From: an uncultured Clostridia bacterium
GTDB lineage: Bacteria; Bacillota; Clostridia; UBA1381
Direction: 5' to 3'
DNA: 64,000 bases
NCBI GenBank assembly: GCA_934486735.1
Contig: CAKSQL010000007.1
Location: forward strand, 1-64,000
A model generated the notes under the pieces. It saw nothing but the letters and a program-made list of their open reading frames with translations. It did no database searches and had not been told where the DNA came from. The position numbers and the translations under genes were made by a program. Below, one piece after another: positions 19,601 to 27,287 of the stretch (the first letter of the stretch is position 1; the number at the start of each line of letters is the position of its first letter).

Positions 19601-19817
19601 GAACGAAGCGATTAAAAAAGAGAACGCAGGATATTTCGGTACAACTCCGTTCTTTATATCATATTGCGATGACCCGAGGACAGCAAGAAAAGCGTACTAT
19701 TCTTATCTCCTCGGCTTTGCGTACAGATTTATGGGCAAATGCGAAAAATCAAATGAAATGTTTAAAACTGCCGCCGACAGCGATAAGGCGAATTTGTGGT
19801 ATCACATCGAGAGATAA
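16635..19817 (+). CDS. DUF5107 domain protein with C-terminal TPR array
   Basis: About 1060 residues from ATG 16635 (ATGGAGGATTAAAATG). Residues about 20-340 form a galactose-mutarotase-like beta-sandwich of the DUF5107 family: YLRIEILPELGGRIYSAYDK (about 65-85), GSWISGGLEFNWPFHHRAST, SSFLWWENTAV and GFDHGKGCGVVHVANHH. Its Glu and His residues could be catalytic. The remainder (about 440-1060) is a series of TPR-like helical repeats, for example FFNLGLIYLAKDEYDKAYDYFYKAS and LMSENKYAEAAKAFKKAQ. No signal peptide. It may act on or bind glycans, but the function is not known to me. It lies among carbohydrate genes, divergent from the oxidoreductase, and has its own terminator. Confidence 0.75.
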   Translation: MVNVTECKITIPTYREPPAEEMPMFAENRVHQRTSGNPYPNHIVLEVDRKHKEEKEYTCIRLENEYLRIEILPELGGRIYSAYDKTTGYDFFYKQHVIKPALIGCLGSWISGGLEFNWPFHHRASTFMPTDYCIERGDDGSVAVWLSEHEPIERMKGMVGIVLKPGEAKFETRMKLCNRTPVTSSFLWWENTAVPVNKEYQIFYPKDVSYVNFHYKRSVTTYPIATNALGIFNGIRYNGETDISMHKNTVQPTSYFCAPSKYDFFGGFDHGKGCGVVHVANHHTAPGKKMFTWAYNQLSKSWENALTDTDGAYAELMAGSYSDNQPDFAWIEPYETKGFSQHWYPIGNVGIPCYANLNGAVHWDSDGMVIQTTSDKKAIVIAEYNGEVIFEQENDFKAGVPCKFDVKLTGVGSTVRVVHNGQEIIAYTEEEKNIYDIPDTTEDMPDFKEVKTAQELYLEGVHVWQYRDPAVLPDVYWKEALLRDGGHIGSLNALAVFNYKRNEYDAALDYAKRAEKVICKYNKHPQSGEIFFNLGLIYLAKDEYDKAYDYFYKASWNMDYYSAAMTQIAAIDGKRNQFENMLYHSKNALRYNSENPIASVYAAVTEIKLGNNAAAAERVKDILSRDPLNHLARYTLFKLGELEKEDFYAALKSDTSQTGMDIAFNLFACGMDDWARELLGGIEKKSPMIYYILGDTETAEKTPLKSSFPFRAEECKALEETLKANPDLPMAHYYYGCLCYSKGRYECAAEHFKKTTELKPEFYIPYRNLAALYYSHLNQKDKTLPLLKKALELNPKNKQLVYECAYVSAKLGTEPKERIKLILDNSEGAMRDDICIELARAYNQNGEYEKTIELFGSHEFVPCEGGEHAVAEQYMFAYHAIGRKLMSENKYAEAAKAFKKAQLLPQNLGAGLWNECRLAPHQFYYAECCEKMGRRDEAARIYDHISELKIDYFSNMHLPELPYYQATVYTKKGDFWAGRALIDKYQKQWNEAIKKENAGYFGTTPFFISYCDDPRTARKAYYSYLLGFAYRFMGKCEKSNEMFKTAADSDKANLWYHIER

Positions 19818-19818
19818 T

Positions 19819-19862
19819 AAAACGGAGCTGTAAAAGGTTTGACCTTTTACAGCTCCGTTTTC
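19819..19862. terminator. Intrinsic terminator
   Basis: AAAACGGAGCTGTAAAAGG pairs with its complement across a short loop (near-perfect 18-bp stem), ending in TTTT. Right after the DUF5107 stop. A second hairpin (19870-19927, ATATAGATAT with ATATCTATAT) lies between it and the SASP gene. Confidence 0.85.
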
Positions 19863-19950
19863 CTGATGCATATAGATATTGTCGGATTCGGACAGAGGTG
19901 ATGTTTTGCCCGAGACGATATCTATATCGCCGCATAGCCTAAAGAATAGG

Positions 19951-20142
19951 TTATTTAATCTTGTTTTCGTAATCTTCGATCATCTTTTTAACCATCTGAC
20001 CGCCGATCGAACCTGCCTGTCTTGCAGTAAGGTCACCGTTGTAGCCTTGCTTCAAGTTTACGCCAACCTCATTGGCTGCTTCCATCTTGAAGTTTTCCAT
20101 TGCCTGCTTAGCTTCAGGTACGTTGATTTTGCTCTTTGACAT
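19951..20142 (-). CDS. Alpha/beta-type small acid-soluble spore protein
   Basis: 63 residues, the usual SASP length. The sequence has AKQAMENFKMEAANEVGV and the family signature GYNGDLTARQAGSIGGQMVKKMI. These proteins coat and protect forespore DNA and are degraded by the GPR protease at germination. The customary GPR site (E-[IF]-A) appears as EAA here. AATGGAGG precedes the ATG. In spore formers expression depends on sigma-G; I did not find a convincing sigma-G promoter, though a palindrome TGCATAAC-CGAC-GTTATGCA lies at about 20231-20250 upstream. Confidence 0.95.
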   Translation of the reverse strand: MSKSKINVPEAKQAMENFKMEAANEVGVNLKQGYNGDLTARQAGSIGGQMVKKMIEDYENKIK

Positions 20143-20344
20143 GATACTATTCCTCCATTAAAATAATAATGATAATAAAATTAATTTTAACGAACCGAAC
20201 AATTCCGATGTACGGAGTTGCTATATAAAATGCATAACGTCGGTTATGCACTTTATAATGTCCGTGCAGTCGCTTGTTGACTACACTCATATTTTGCTAC
20301 ATTTTATTTTTTATATTCAATAAAAAATTTGCCAATTAATTTTA

Positions 20345-21880
20345 TTATTCAAGATAGTTTCTGTCAAGACTGCGATATTGAGTTGCTTCGGCGATGTGCG
20401 CGGTTTCGATGTCGCCGCCGCCTGCGAGATCCGCAATGGTTCTTGCCACCTTTAAAATTCTCGAGTACGCGCGTGCGCTCAGTCCCAGGCGGTCGAATGC
20501 CATTTTGAGAATATCGCTTTGTTTTTGCCCCAAATGACAAAATTCTTCAAGCATCCCGGCGGTCAGCTGAGAGTTTGAATGAATCCCGAGACTTTTATAT
20601 CTTTCAAGCTGAATTTTCCTTGCACGATTGACGCGCTCTTTGATTTTTGCGCTTGTTTCGGCGCGCTCGGCAGAGTTCAACTCCTTGTATTCGACTTCAG
20701 AAACCGAGACTTGGATATCGATTCTGTCGAGCAAGGGCCCAGAGATTTTTCCGCGGTAGCGGTTCAGCTGCGGCGGTGTACAGGTACAGGCACGCTTGGC
20801 ACTGCCGTAATATCCGCAGGGACAAGGGTTCATGGAGGCAATCAGCATAAGATTGCAGGGGTATGTAAGAGTTGCGTTCACGCGCGAAATCGTCACCTTT
20901 CCGTCCTCAAGCGGCTGGCGCATTACTTCGAGAACACTTCGCTGAAACTCGGGGAACTCGTCCAAAAACAAGACCCCGTTGTGTGCGAGTGAAAGCTCAC
21001 CCGGCTTTGGCACACTTCCGCCGCCGGAAAGCGCGGAAGATGAAATTGTGTGGTGCGGATTCCGAAACGGGCGCTCGGTCATGAGCGGCATGCCCTTTGG
21101 CAGCTGCCCTGCAATCGAGTGTATTTTGGAGACTTCAAGGGCTTCGTCAAAGGTTAAATCGGGAAGAATAGTTCCGACGCGCTGCGCAAGCATGGTTTTG
21201 CCCGTTCCCGGTGCGCCTATCAAAAGCACGTTGTGATTGCCTGCCGCCGCTATTTCAAGAGCGCGCTTTGCGTTCTCCTGCCCTTTAACATCGGCAAAAT
21301 CGAGCAGTGAGGAATGGTTTTGCGATAATATGCCATGTAAATCCACATGATGCGGCGCTATCGTCTTGTCGCCCGAAAAATGAGCAAGAATATCCGATAA
21401 AGAGCGTACGGGATAGATGTTTGCCTGTTCCACAACCGCCGCTTCATCCGCATTGTCGGCAGGAACAAAAAAGCTTGTAATCCCCGACTTGTAGCCGGAA
21501 ATCACCATGGGCAGAACACCGTCGACCGAGTTTACACGTCCGTCGAGCGAAAGCTCGCCTAAAAATGCGGCATTTTCGCTCATCTCGCCGATGCTCAGCT
21601 GCTGAGTGGCGTCGAGAATTGCCACAGCCAAAGCAAGGTCGTAGTGCGAACCTTCTTTTCGCTGACTTGCCGGGGCAAGATTTATTATTATCTTTTTTGC
21701 GGGAATAATGCAGCCGGTGTTTTTTACCGCAGCGCATACGCGCTCCTTTGCCTCGCGCACTGCCGCATCGGGCAACCCTACTATATTGAATGCCGGAAGC
21801 CCGCTGCCTATATCCGCCTCGACTCTGACCGAAAATCCGTCAATGCCGAGCAGGCCGCAGGAATTTACTTTTGAAAGCAT
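20345..21880 (-). CDS. YifB/ComM-family Mg chelatase-like AAA+ ATPase
   Basis: 511 residues. N-terminal Lon-substrate-like fold with GIDGFSVRVEADIGSGLPAFNIVGLPDAAVREAKERV, then a AAA+ module: Walker A GAPGTGKT (about 219-226), Walker B GVLFLDEFPEF, sensor MNPCPCGYYG with a nearby CPCGYYGSAKRACTCTP cysteine cluster, arginine finger region DRIDIQVSVSEV and a C-terminal SARAYSRILKVARTIADL domain. ComM-type helicases promote branch migration in natural transformation; in many Clostridia the role is unclear. The length fits the family (about 505-515). Start at 21880 (ATG). Divergent from the EamA transporter. Confidence 0.95.
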   Translation of the reverse strand: MLSKVNSCGLLGIDGFSVRVEADIGSGLPAFNIVGLPDAAVREAKERVCAAVKNTGCIIPAKKIIINLAPASQRKEGSHYDLALAVAILDATQQLSIGEMSENAAFLGELSLDGRVNSVDGVLPMVISGYKSGITSFFVPADNADEAAVVEQANIYPVRSLSDILAHFSGDKTIAPHHVDLHGILSQNHSSLLDFADVKGQENAKRALEIAAAGNHNVLLIGAPGTGKTMLAQRVGTILPDLTFDEALEVSKIHSIAGQLPKGMPLMTERPFRNPHHTISSSALSGGGSVPKPGELSLAHNGVLFLDEFPEFQRSVLEVMRQPLEDGKVTISRVNATLTYPCNLMLIASMNPCPCGYYGSAKRACTCTPPQLNRYRGKISGPLLDRIDIQVSVSEVEYKELNSAERAETSAKIKERVNRARKIQLERYKSLGIHSNSQLTAGMLEEFCHLGQKQSDILKMAFDRLGLSARAYSRILKVARTIADLAGGGDIETAHIAEATQYRSLDRNYLE

Positions 21881-21913
21881 AAACCAAACCTCTTTTTTAT
21901 ATTCTATATATTT

Positions 21914-21942
21914 ATTATATCAAATATATGTTATAAATGCAA
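21914..21942 (-). promoter_or_regulatory. Sigma-A promoter of the comM-like gene
   Basis: TTGCAT, 17 bp, TATAAT on the minus strand, 33 bp before the start at 21880. Confidence 0.75.
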
Positions 21943-21993
21943 TAATTTTGTTCTAAAATGAAAAAGTAAATTCCTGCGGATATTATAAAAATA

Positions 21994-22022
21994 TTGACAA
22001 ATAAATTTGACGGAGGTATAAT
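21994..22022 (+). promoter_or_regulatory. Sigma-A promoter of the EamA transporter gene
   Basis: TTGACA, 17 bp, TATAAT (perfect hexamers), 35 bp before the ATG at 22058. Confidence 0.8.
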
Positions 22023-22057
22023 ATGTAGGTAACTAAAATAAGTAAGGAAGTTTAACA

Positions 22058-22984
22058 ATGGAGAATAAGCTGAAAAATAAATTTGTTGTGTTTGTGTGCG
22101 CAACCTTGTGCTGCCTTTTGTGGGGGAGCGCGTTTCCGATGATAAAAAAAGGGTATGCGTTTTTTGAAATCGGGTCGGGACAGGCAGCGTCTCAGATACT
22201 TTTTGCCGGGATACGGTTCGTGCTTGCCGGGATTTTCACAATAGTAATCGGCAGCATGCTTTCGAAAAAAATGCTCGTTCCGAAACGCACATCGCTCAAA
22301 ATGGTGGGAATGCTTGCATTTTTTCAGACATTTATGCAATATGTGCTGTTCTACATAGGTCTTGCTCACACAACCGGTGTAAAAGCGTCGATTATAGACG
22401 GAGCGTCGGCGTTTATCGCGATAATCATAGCGAGCCTTATTTTTCACCAGGAAAAGCTGACGGTGAAGAAAACGGCGGCATGCATAATCGGCTTTGCCGG
22501 AGTCATTGCCGCGAATGTCTCGGGCGATTCGTCGGAAATTTTCAGCTTTAATCTGTTCGGCGACAGCTTTATATTGCTTTCCACAATCGCCTATGCAATA
22601 TCGTCTGTGCTTATAAAGAACTATTCGCTGAGGGAAAATCCCGTCACCTTGAGCGGATACCAGTTCCTTGCCGGCGGCGCGGTCATGACATTGTGCGCGC
22701 TTGTGTCGGGAGGAGTTCTCCCGGCGGTTAATACCGAAGGTATTTTGTGCCTTGTATGGCTTGGCTTTGTGTCTGCCGGAGCATATTCGCTTTGGGGAAT
22801 ACTTTTAAAATATAATGACGTGTCCGGTGTTACCGTCTACAGCTTTATGATTCCTGTGTTCGGCGTGTTCTTGTCGGCAATGATAGGCGGCGAAAGCGGT
22901 CAGGCGTTCGGATTGCCGACATTATTGGCGCTGCTGCTTGTATCAATTGGAATAATTATGATAAATGGGAGCAAAGAGGAATAA
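22058..22984 (+). CDS. EamA-family (DMT superfamily) transporter
   Basis: 308 residues with ten predicted membrane helices in two five-helix EamA halves. The first opens with VFVCATLCCLLWGSAFPMIKKGY, the second around FSFNLFGDSFILLSTIAYAISSVLIKNY. Members export or import amino acids, drugs or other metabolites; the substrate cannot be read from sequence. It has its own promoter and a terminator shared with smpB, so it is monocistronic. Confidence 0.9.
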   Translation: MENKLKNKFVVFVCATLCCLLWGSAFPMIKKGYAFFEIGSGQAASQILFAGIRFVLAGIFTIVIGSMLSKKMLVPKRTSLKMVGMLAFFQTFMQYVLFYIGLAHTTGVKASIIDGASAFIAIIIASLIFHQEKLTVKKTAACIIGFAGVIAANVSGDSSEIFSFNLFGDSFILLSTIAYAISSVLIKNYSLRENPVTLSGYQFLAGGAVMTLCALVSGGVLPAVNTEGILCLVWLGFVSAGAYSLWGILLKYNDVSGVTVYSFMIPVFGVFLSAMIGGESGQAFGLPTLLALLLVSIGIIMINGSKEE

Positions 22985-23031
22985 ACTCAGGCGCATCCGG
23001 CTAATTTGAAGTACCGGATGCGCCTGAGTTT
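22983..23031. terminator. Bidirectional terminator between transporter and smpB
   Basis: AAACTCAGGCGCATCCGG and its perfect complement form an 18-bp stem around a 13-nt loop. It overlaps the stop codons of both converging genes. Confidence 0.85.
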
Positions 23032-23494
23032 ATCGGTTGTATTCTTTAAATGCGCGGTCCATCTTGCGTTCGGAATCTCTTTTTGCCATGTCGTCACGTT
23101 TGTCGTAGAGCTTTTTGCCCTTTGCCAAAGCAAGCGATACCTTGACAAGCGAGCCTTTTAAGTAGATTGAAAGAGGTATCAGCGAATACCCCTGCTGCTG
23201 AAGCTGCCCGATAAGCTTTCGTATCTGCGCCTTGTGCAGCAGCAGCCGCCGCTCGCGCAGGGGGTCTTTGTTAAAAATATTCCCATGCTCGTACGGACTT
23301 ATGTTCATTCCTTTTATATAGACCTCGCCATCGTTTATCGAGGCATATGCGTCGGACAGGTTCACCTTTCCGAGGCGAACCGACTTGACCTCGGTTCCGA
23401 ACAACTCGATTCCTGCCTCTATCGTCTCAATTATAAAATAATCATGCCGCGCTTTTTTGTTCTGTGCAATCGTTTTTATATTTTCATTCGGCAT
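23030..23494 (-). CDS. smpB: SsrA-binding protein SmpB
   Basis: 154 residues from ATG 23494 (GGAGGCG upstream); the frame is open back to 23539 but the extension is not typical. Conserved SmpB segments: IAQNKKARHDYFIIETIEAGIELFGTEVKSVR, VNLSDAYASINDGEVYIKGMNISPY, KAQIRKLIGQLQQQGYSLIPLSIYL and GKKLYDKRDDMAKRDSERK. SmpB delivers tmRNA to stalled ribosomes during trans-translation. The tmRNA gene ssrA, often adjacent, is not visible here. Confidence 0.97.
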   Translation of the reverse strand: MPNENIKTIAQNKKARHDYFIIETIEAGIELFGTEVKSVRLGKVNLSDAYASINDGEVYIKGMNISPYEHGNIFNKDPLRERRLLLHKAQIRKLIGQLQQQGYSLIPLSIYLKGSLVKVSLALAKGKKLYDKRDDMAKRDSERKMDRAFKEYNR

Positions 23495-23527
23495 TTTGTT
23501 TCGCCTCCGTTTCGCACTTTTAAGACT

Positions 23528-23556
23528 ATTATACCACATTTTTAACCAAATGCCAA
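23528..23556 (-). promoter_or_regulatory. Sigma-A promoter of smpB
   Basis: TTGGCA, 17 bp, TATAAT on the minus strand, 34 bp before the smpB start at 23494. Confidence 0.75.
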
Positions 23557-23616
23557 TATTAAATACATAATCTTATTGCTATTTTCTGAATTTTATATTA
23601 AAAAATAAAATAATGC

Positions 23617-23645
23617 TTGATTTATAGAGCAAAATGTATTAAAAT
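23617..23645 (+). promoter_or_regulatory. Putative sigma-A promoter of pgi
   Basis: TTGATT, 17 bp, TAAAAT, about 100 bp upstream of the pgi start. The leader between contains no obvious riboswitch. Confidence 0.5.
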
Positions 23646-23744
23646 ATATATAAGATAATATTATTATCCGAGCCGCGTGAATATTTATTATAAATTTTCG
23701 CGCTGTGAAAATAAGCCATAATATTCCAAAGGAGTTTTCAAAAG

Positions 23745-25097
23745 ATGGAGCATTTAAGTTTTGATTATAAAAAGGCATTGGGCTTTGTGTCGGAGGCTGA
23801 AATGGAGCATATGCGCGAGCATGTGAAGCTGGCACATAATTTTGTTCATAATAAAAACGGAGCAGGCAGCGATTTTTTGGGCTGGGTTGATTTGCCCGAG
23901 AATTATGATAAGGAAGAATTTGCAAGAATTAAAAAAGCTGCCGAAAAGATTCGTTCCGATTCGGACGTACTTGTTGTTATCGGCATCGGCGGCTCGTACC
24001 TCGGCGCAAGAGCTGCGATAGAGATGCTTTCACATTCGTTCTATAATGCACTTGATAAAGATAAGAGAAAATCCCCGGCAATCTTTTTTGCGGGAAATAA
24101 TATAAGCTCGACATATTTGGCAGAGCTGCTCGAGGCTGTTGACGGCAAGGATATATCGGTAAATGTTATATCAAAGTCGGGAACAACCACAGAGCCGGCA
24201 ATCGCTTTCAGAATTTTCAAGGAGCTTTTGGAAAAGAAGTATGGAAAAGAAGAAGCAAAGGGTCGTATATATGCAACTACCGATAAGGCGCGCGGCGCAC
24301 TCAAATCGCTTGCCGATGCGGAGGGATATGAATCATTTGTTATTGCCGATGATATCGGCGGCAGATACTCGGTGCTCACAGCGGTCGGACTTTTGCCGAT
24401 TGCGGCAGCCGGCATAGACATCGACAAAATGATGGAGGGCGCATTGTACGCTCAGAAACGCTATGCAGCGGATGACATTGCCGAAAACGAGTGCTATCAG
24501 TATGCGGCAGTGAGAAATATTCTCCACCAAAAGGGCAAAAATATTGAATTGATGGTAAACTATGAGCCGGCACTCCATTATTTCGGAGAGTGGTGGAAAC
24601 AACTCTTTGGCGAGAGTGAGGGTAAGGAAAACAAGGGAATATTCCCGGCAGCGGCAGACTTCTCGAGCGACCTCCATTCAATGGGTCAGTATATCCAGGA
24701 GGGTATGCGCATGCTTTATGAGACAGCCGTATTGGTTGAGACACCCAAAAAGGATATAACAATTGATGCAACAGAGGATAATATAGACGGCTTGAATTTC
24801 CTCGCAGGAAAGACAATGGATTTTGTAAATAAGCAGGCGGCAAAGGGAACAGAGCTTGCTCACACCGACGGCGGAGTACCTCAGCTGGTTGTGAAAGTGC
24901 CTGCACTCAATGCATATCACTTCGGCGAAATGGTATATTTCTTTGAAAAGGCATGCGGAATCTCGGGATATATTCTCGGCGTAAATCCGTTCGACCAACC
25001 GGGTGTTGAAGCATATAAAAAGAACATGTTTGCACTTTTGGGCAAGCCCGGCTATGAAGATATGAAAAAAGAACTTGATGAGCGTATCGGCAAATAA
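23745..25097 (+). CDS. pgi: Glucose-6-phosphate isomerase
   Basis: 450 residues, the short Firmicutes form. Signature regions: VVIGIGGSYLGARAAIEML (about 74-93), VISKSGTTTEPAIAFRIFKELL (about 140-162), the PGI signature DDIGGRYSVLTAVGLLPIA, ESEGKENKGIFPAAADFSSDLHSMGQYIQEG with catalytic Glu, and the His/Lys segment near the end. It interconverts glucose-6-phosphate and fructose-6-phosphate, and thus links glycolysis with the products of the window's glycosidases and nag genes. Cytoplasmic. AAAGGAG is upstream of the start. A small P-loop gene follows after 64 bp. Confidence 0.98.
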   Translation: MEHLSFDYKKALGFVSEAEMEHMREHVKLAHNFVHNKNGAGSDFLGWVDLPENYDKEEFARIKKAAEKIRSDSDVLVVIGIGGSYLGARAAIEMLSHSFYNALDKDKRKSPAIFFAGNNISSTYLAELLEAVDGKDISVNVISKSGTTTEPAIAFRIFKELLEKKYGKEEAKGRIYATTDKARGALKSLADAEGYESFVIADDIGGRYSVLTAVGLLPIAAAGIDIDKMMEGALYAQKRYAADDIAENECYQYAAVRNILHQKGKNIELMVNYEPALHYFGEWWKQLFGESEGKENKGIFPAAADFSSDLHSMGQYIQEGMRMLYETAVLVETPKKDITIDATEDNIDGLNFLAGKTMDFVNKQAAKGTELAHTDGGVPQLVVKVPALNAYHFGEMVYFFEKACGISGYILGVNPFDQPGVEAYKKNMFALLGKPGYEDMKKELDERIGK

Positions 25098-25161
25098 ATA
25101 TTGAATTAAGGCGGCAACGCTTTAAAATATAAAAAAGCAGGATCTAAAGGAGGACACATCT

Positions 25162-25572
25162 ATGATCGAATTATTAATCGGAAAAAAAGGAACCGGAAAA
25201 ACGAAAATCTTAATCGACAATGTGAACAAGGCAGCCGGGGAGGCTCATGGAAACGTTGTGTTTATCAGCAATGATACAAGCAGAAATATGTATGATATCA
25301 AGTCGGAGATAAGAATGGCGGATACAAAGGATTTCAATCTGACATCATGGGATGAATTTTTGGGATTTATCTGCGGAATCATCAGCGGCAACTTTGATAT
25401 TTCGAACATATTTATCGACGGAATCTTAAAGATTGTCGATAATTCAATGGACGGCTTCGAGGGATTTTTGAAAGCGCTTGAAAAGGTATCGGAGAAATTT
25501 AATATTGATTTTGAAATCTCTGTCAGCATAGATGCCGACACAGCGCCGGATTATATCAAGAGATACATTTAA
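25162..25572 (+). CDS. Small P-loop protein, function unknown
   Basis: 136 residues with an N-terminal Walker A (GKKGTGKT, about 7-14) and a hydrophobic strand plus acidic residue NIFIDGILKIVDN (about 90-102) that could be a Walker B. The rest is an alpha/beta fold with no further family motif. I recognise it only as a small ATP-binding protein of Clostridia type; a role is not known to me. AAGGAGGACAC is the site before the ATG. It lies between pgi and thrC and may be cotranscribed with pgi. Confidence 0.7.
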   Translation: MIELLIGKKGTGKTKILIDNVNKAAGEAHGNVVFISNDTSRNMYDIKSEIRMADTKDFNLTSWDEFLGFICGIISGNFDISNIFIDGILKIVDNSMDGFEGFLKALEKVSEKFNIDFEISVSIDADTAPDYIKRYI

Positions 25573-25590
25573 ACTATAGTATTGTTAAAA

Positions 25591-25620
25591 TATGCAGACA
25601 CAAATGTGTCTGCATATTTT
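25591..25620 (+). terminator. Intrinsic terminator upstream of thrC
   Basis: TATGCAGACACA and TGTGTCTGCATA form a perfect 12-bp stem with an AA loop, then TTTT. It separates the P-loop gene from thrC. Confidence 0.75.
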
Positions 25621-25648
25621 AAGATACTTCAAAGGAAGGAAAATAATC

Positions 25649-27151
25649 ATGCAATACCAAAGTACAAGAAATAAAACAGTGTTTGTAAGCGCGGCGGAGG
25701 CGATAAAGCAGGGTCTTTCTCCCGAGGGCGGCTTGTTCGTTCCGGAAAGAATACCGATGCTGATAAAGGACGAGATAATGGCTCTTGCCGATAAGACATA
25801 CCGCGAGCGTGCTTTTTTCATACTCAGCAAATATCTCACCGACTTTACCGAGGAGGAACTCAAAAATTGTGTTGACAAGGCGTACACAAAGGAAAAGTTC
25901 GGAACGGATACGATTGCGCCGATTTACAAGCTTAATTCCGGCACATATTTTTTGGAGCTGTGGCATGGTCCTACCTGTGCGTTTAAGGACATGGCATTGC
26001 AGATATTGCCGCATCTTTTGACCACCTCTATGAAAAAGACAAATGAGACCGATGAGGTAGTGATTTTGGTTGCCACTTCGGGCGATACGGGAAAAGCTGC
26101 TCTCGAGGGCTTCCGCGATGTTGACGGAACTCGGATTATGGTATTCTTCCCGAACAACGGCGTAAGCGAGATTCAAAAACTCCAGATGATAACGCAGGAG
26201 GGAAACAATGTCGGCGTTGTGGCGGTAAAGGGTAACTTTGACGATGCTCAAAACGGTGTTAAGGCAATATTCACCGATGAGGCATATAAAGAGGAATTGG
26301 GCAATTCCAAATTCAAGCTGTCAAGCGCGAACTCGATAAACTGGGGTCGCCTTGTGCCGCAGATAGTTTATTATTTCAGCGCATATGCGGATATGCTCAA
26401 GGGCGATGAGATAAAGCCGGGCGAGATGATAAATGTTGTTGTGCCGACCGGAAATTTCGGAAATATCCTTGCGGCATATTATGCAAAGAAGATGGGACTT
26501 CCGATTGCAAAGCTGATTTGCGCGTCGAACGAAAACAATGTACTGACCGACTTTATCAATACGGGAATTTATGATAAGAACCGTCAGTTCCATGTTACGA
26601 TTTCGCCGTCTATGGATATACTTATTTCGAGCAACCTGGAACGCTTTTTGTATGACCTGTCCGGCTCGCGCGATGACTTGATTTCCGAGCTTATGAACGA
26701 ACTTAAGACAAGCGGCAGATACGAAATTCCCGAGCCGATGAAAACAGAAATGAAAGAATTGTTATGGGCTGGCTGCGCAAATGATGATGAGACCATGAAA
26801 ACAATCAGAGCATGCAAGGAAGAATATGACTATTGCATGGATACTCATACTGCGGTCGCTAAGACAGTGTATGATAAGTACGTTGCGGCAACAAATGATG
26901 CAACAAAGACGGTCATTGCATCGACAGCAAGCCCGTTCAAATTCAATCAGAGCGTTCTGATTGCACTGAAGGGATGCCAGGCTGTTGCGGGCAAGGACGA
27001 ATTTACCTTGCTTGAAATGCTCAAAAACGAGAGCGGACTCACCATCCCGGCATCGCTTGCCGAGCTTAAAACAAAGCCGAAGCTTTTCAATCTTGTGTGC
27101 GAAAAGGAACAGATGCAGCAGGTTGTCAGCGATTTTCTTCAGATAAACTAA
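25649..27151 (+). CDS. thrC: Threonine synthase
   Basis: 500 residues from ATG 25649 (AAAGGAAGG upstream). The frame is open further left but passes through the terminator hairpin. PLP-dependent: the Schiff-base lysine is in GPTCAFKDMALQ (about residue 107), phosphate-binding residues in ATSGDTGKAALEG, then ANSINWGRLVPQIVYYF and VVPTGNFGNILAAYYAKKMGLP. It makes threonine from O-phosphohomoserine. The length and SNENNVLTDF segment fit the long (E. coli/yeast-type) threonine synthase. A terminator follows. No other threonine genes are near. Confidence 0.97.
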   Translation: MQYQSTRNKTVFVSAAEAIKQGLSPEGGLFVPERIPMLIKDEIMALADKTYRERAFFILSKYLTDFTEEELKNCVDKAYTKEKFGTDTIAPIYKLNSGTYFLELWHGPTCAFKDMALQILPHLLTTSMKKTNETDEVVILVATSGDTGKAALEGFRDVDGTRIMVFFPNNGVSEIQKLQMITQEGNNVGVVAVKGNFDDAQNGVKAIFTDEAYKEELGNSKFKLSSANSINWGRLVPQIVYYFSAYADMLKGDEIKPGEMINVVVPTGNFGNILAAYYAKKMGLPIAKLICASNENNVLTDFINTGIYDKNRQFHVTISPSMDILISSNLERFLYDLSGSRDDLISELMNELKTSGRYEIPEPMKTEMKELLWAGCANDDETMKTIRACKEEYDYCMDTHTAVAKTVYDKYVAATNDATKTVIASTASPFKFNQSVLIALKGCQAVAGKDEFTLLEMLKNESGLTIPASLAELKTKPKLFNLVCEKEQMQQVVSDFLQIN

Positions 27152-27193
27152 TGCAAAAAAATACATCGGTTAAAGCCGATGTATTTTTTTGCA
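27152..27193. terminator. Bidirectional terminator after thrC
   Basis: TGCAAAAAAATACATCGG pairs with its complement (18 bp) around a 6-nt loop, with A and T runs on either side. Confidence 0.85.
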
Positions 27194-27251
27194 TTCTGAC
27201 GATTTCATTATATTTTTTGTCTAGAACTTTATATTAATGTTTGCTTGATTG

Positions 27252-27260
27252 TGATATAAT
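27252..27260 (+). promoter_or_regulatory. Extended -10 promoter of the GH36 gene
   Basis: TGATATAAT, an extended -10, 27 bp before the ATG at 27288. No good -35. Confidence 0.4.
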
Positions 27261-27287
27261 AAAGCTGACAAATCGGGAGGTGTCGAT

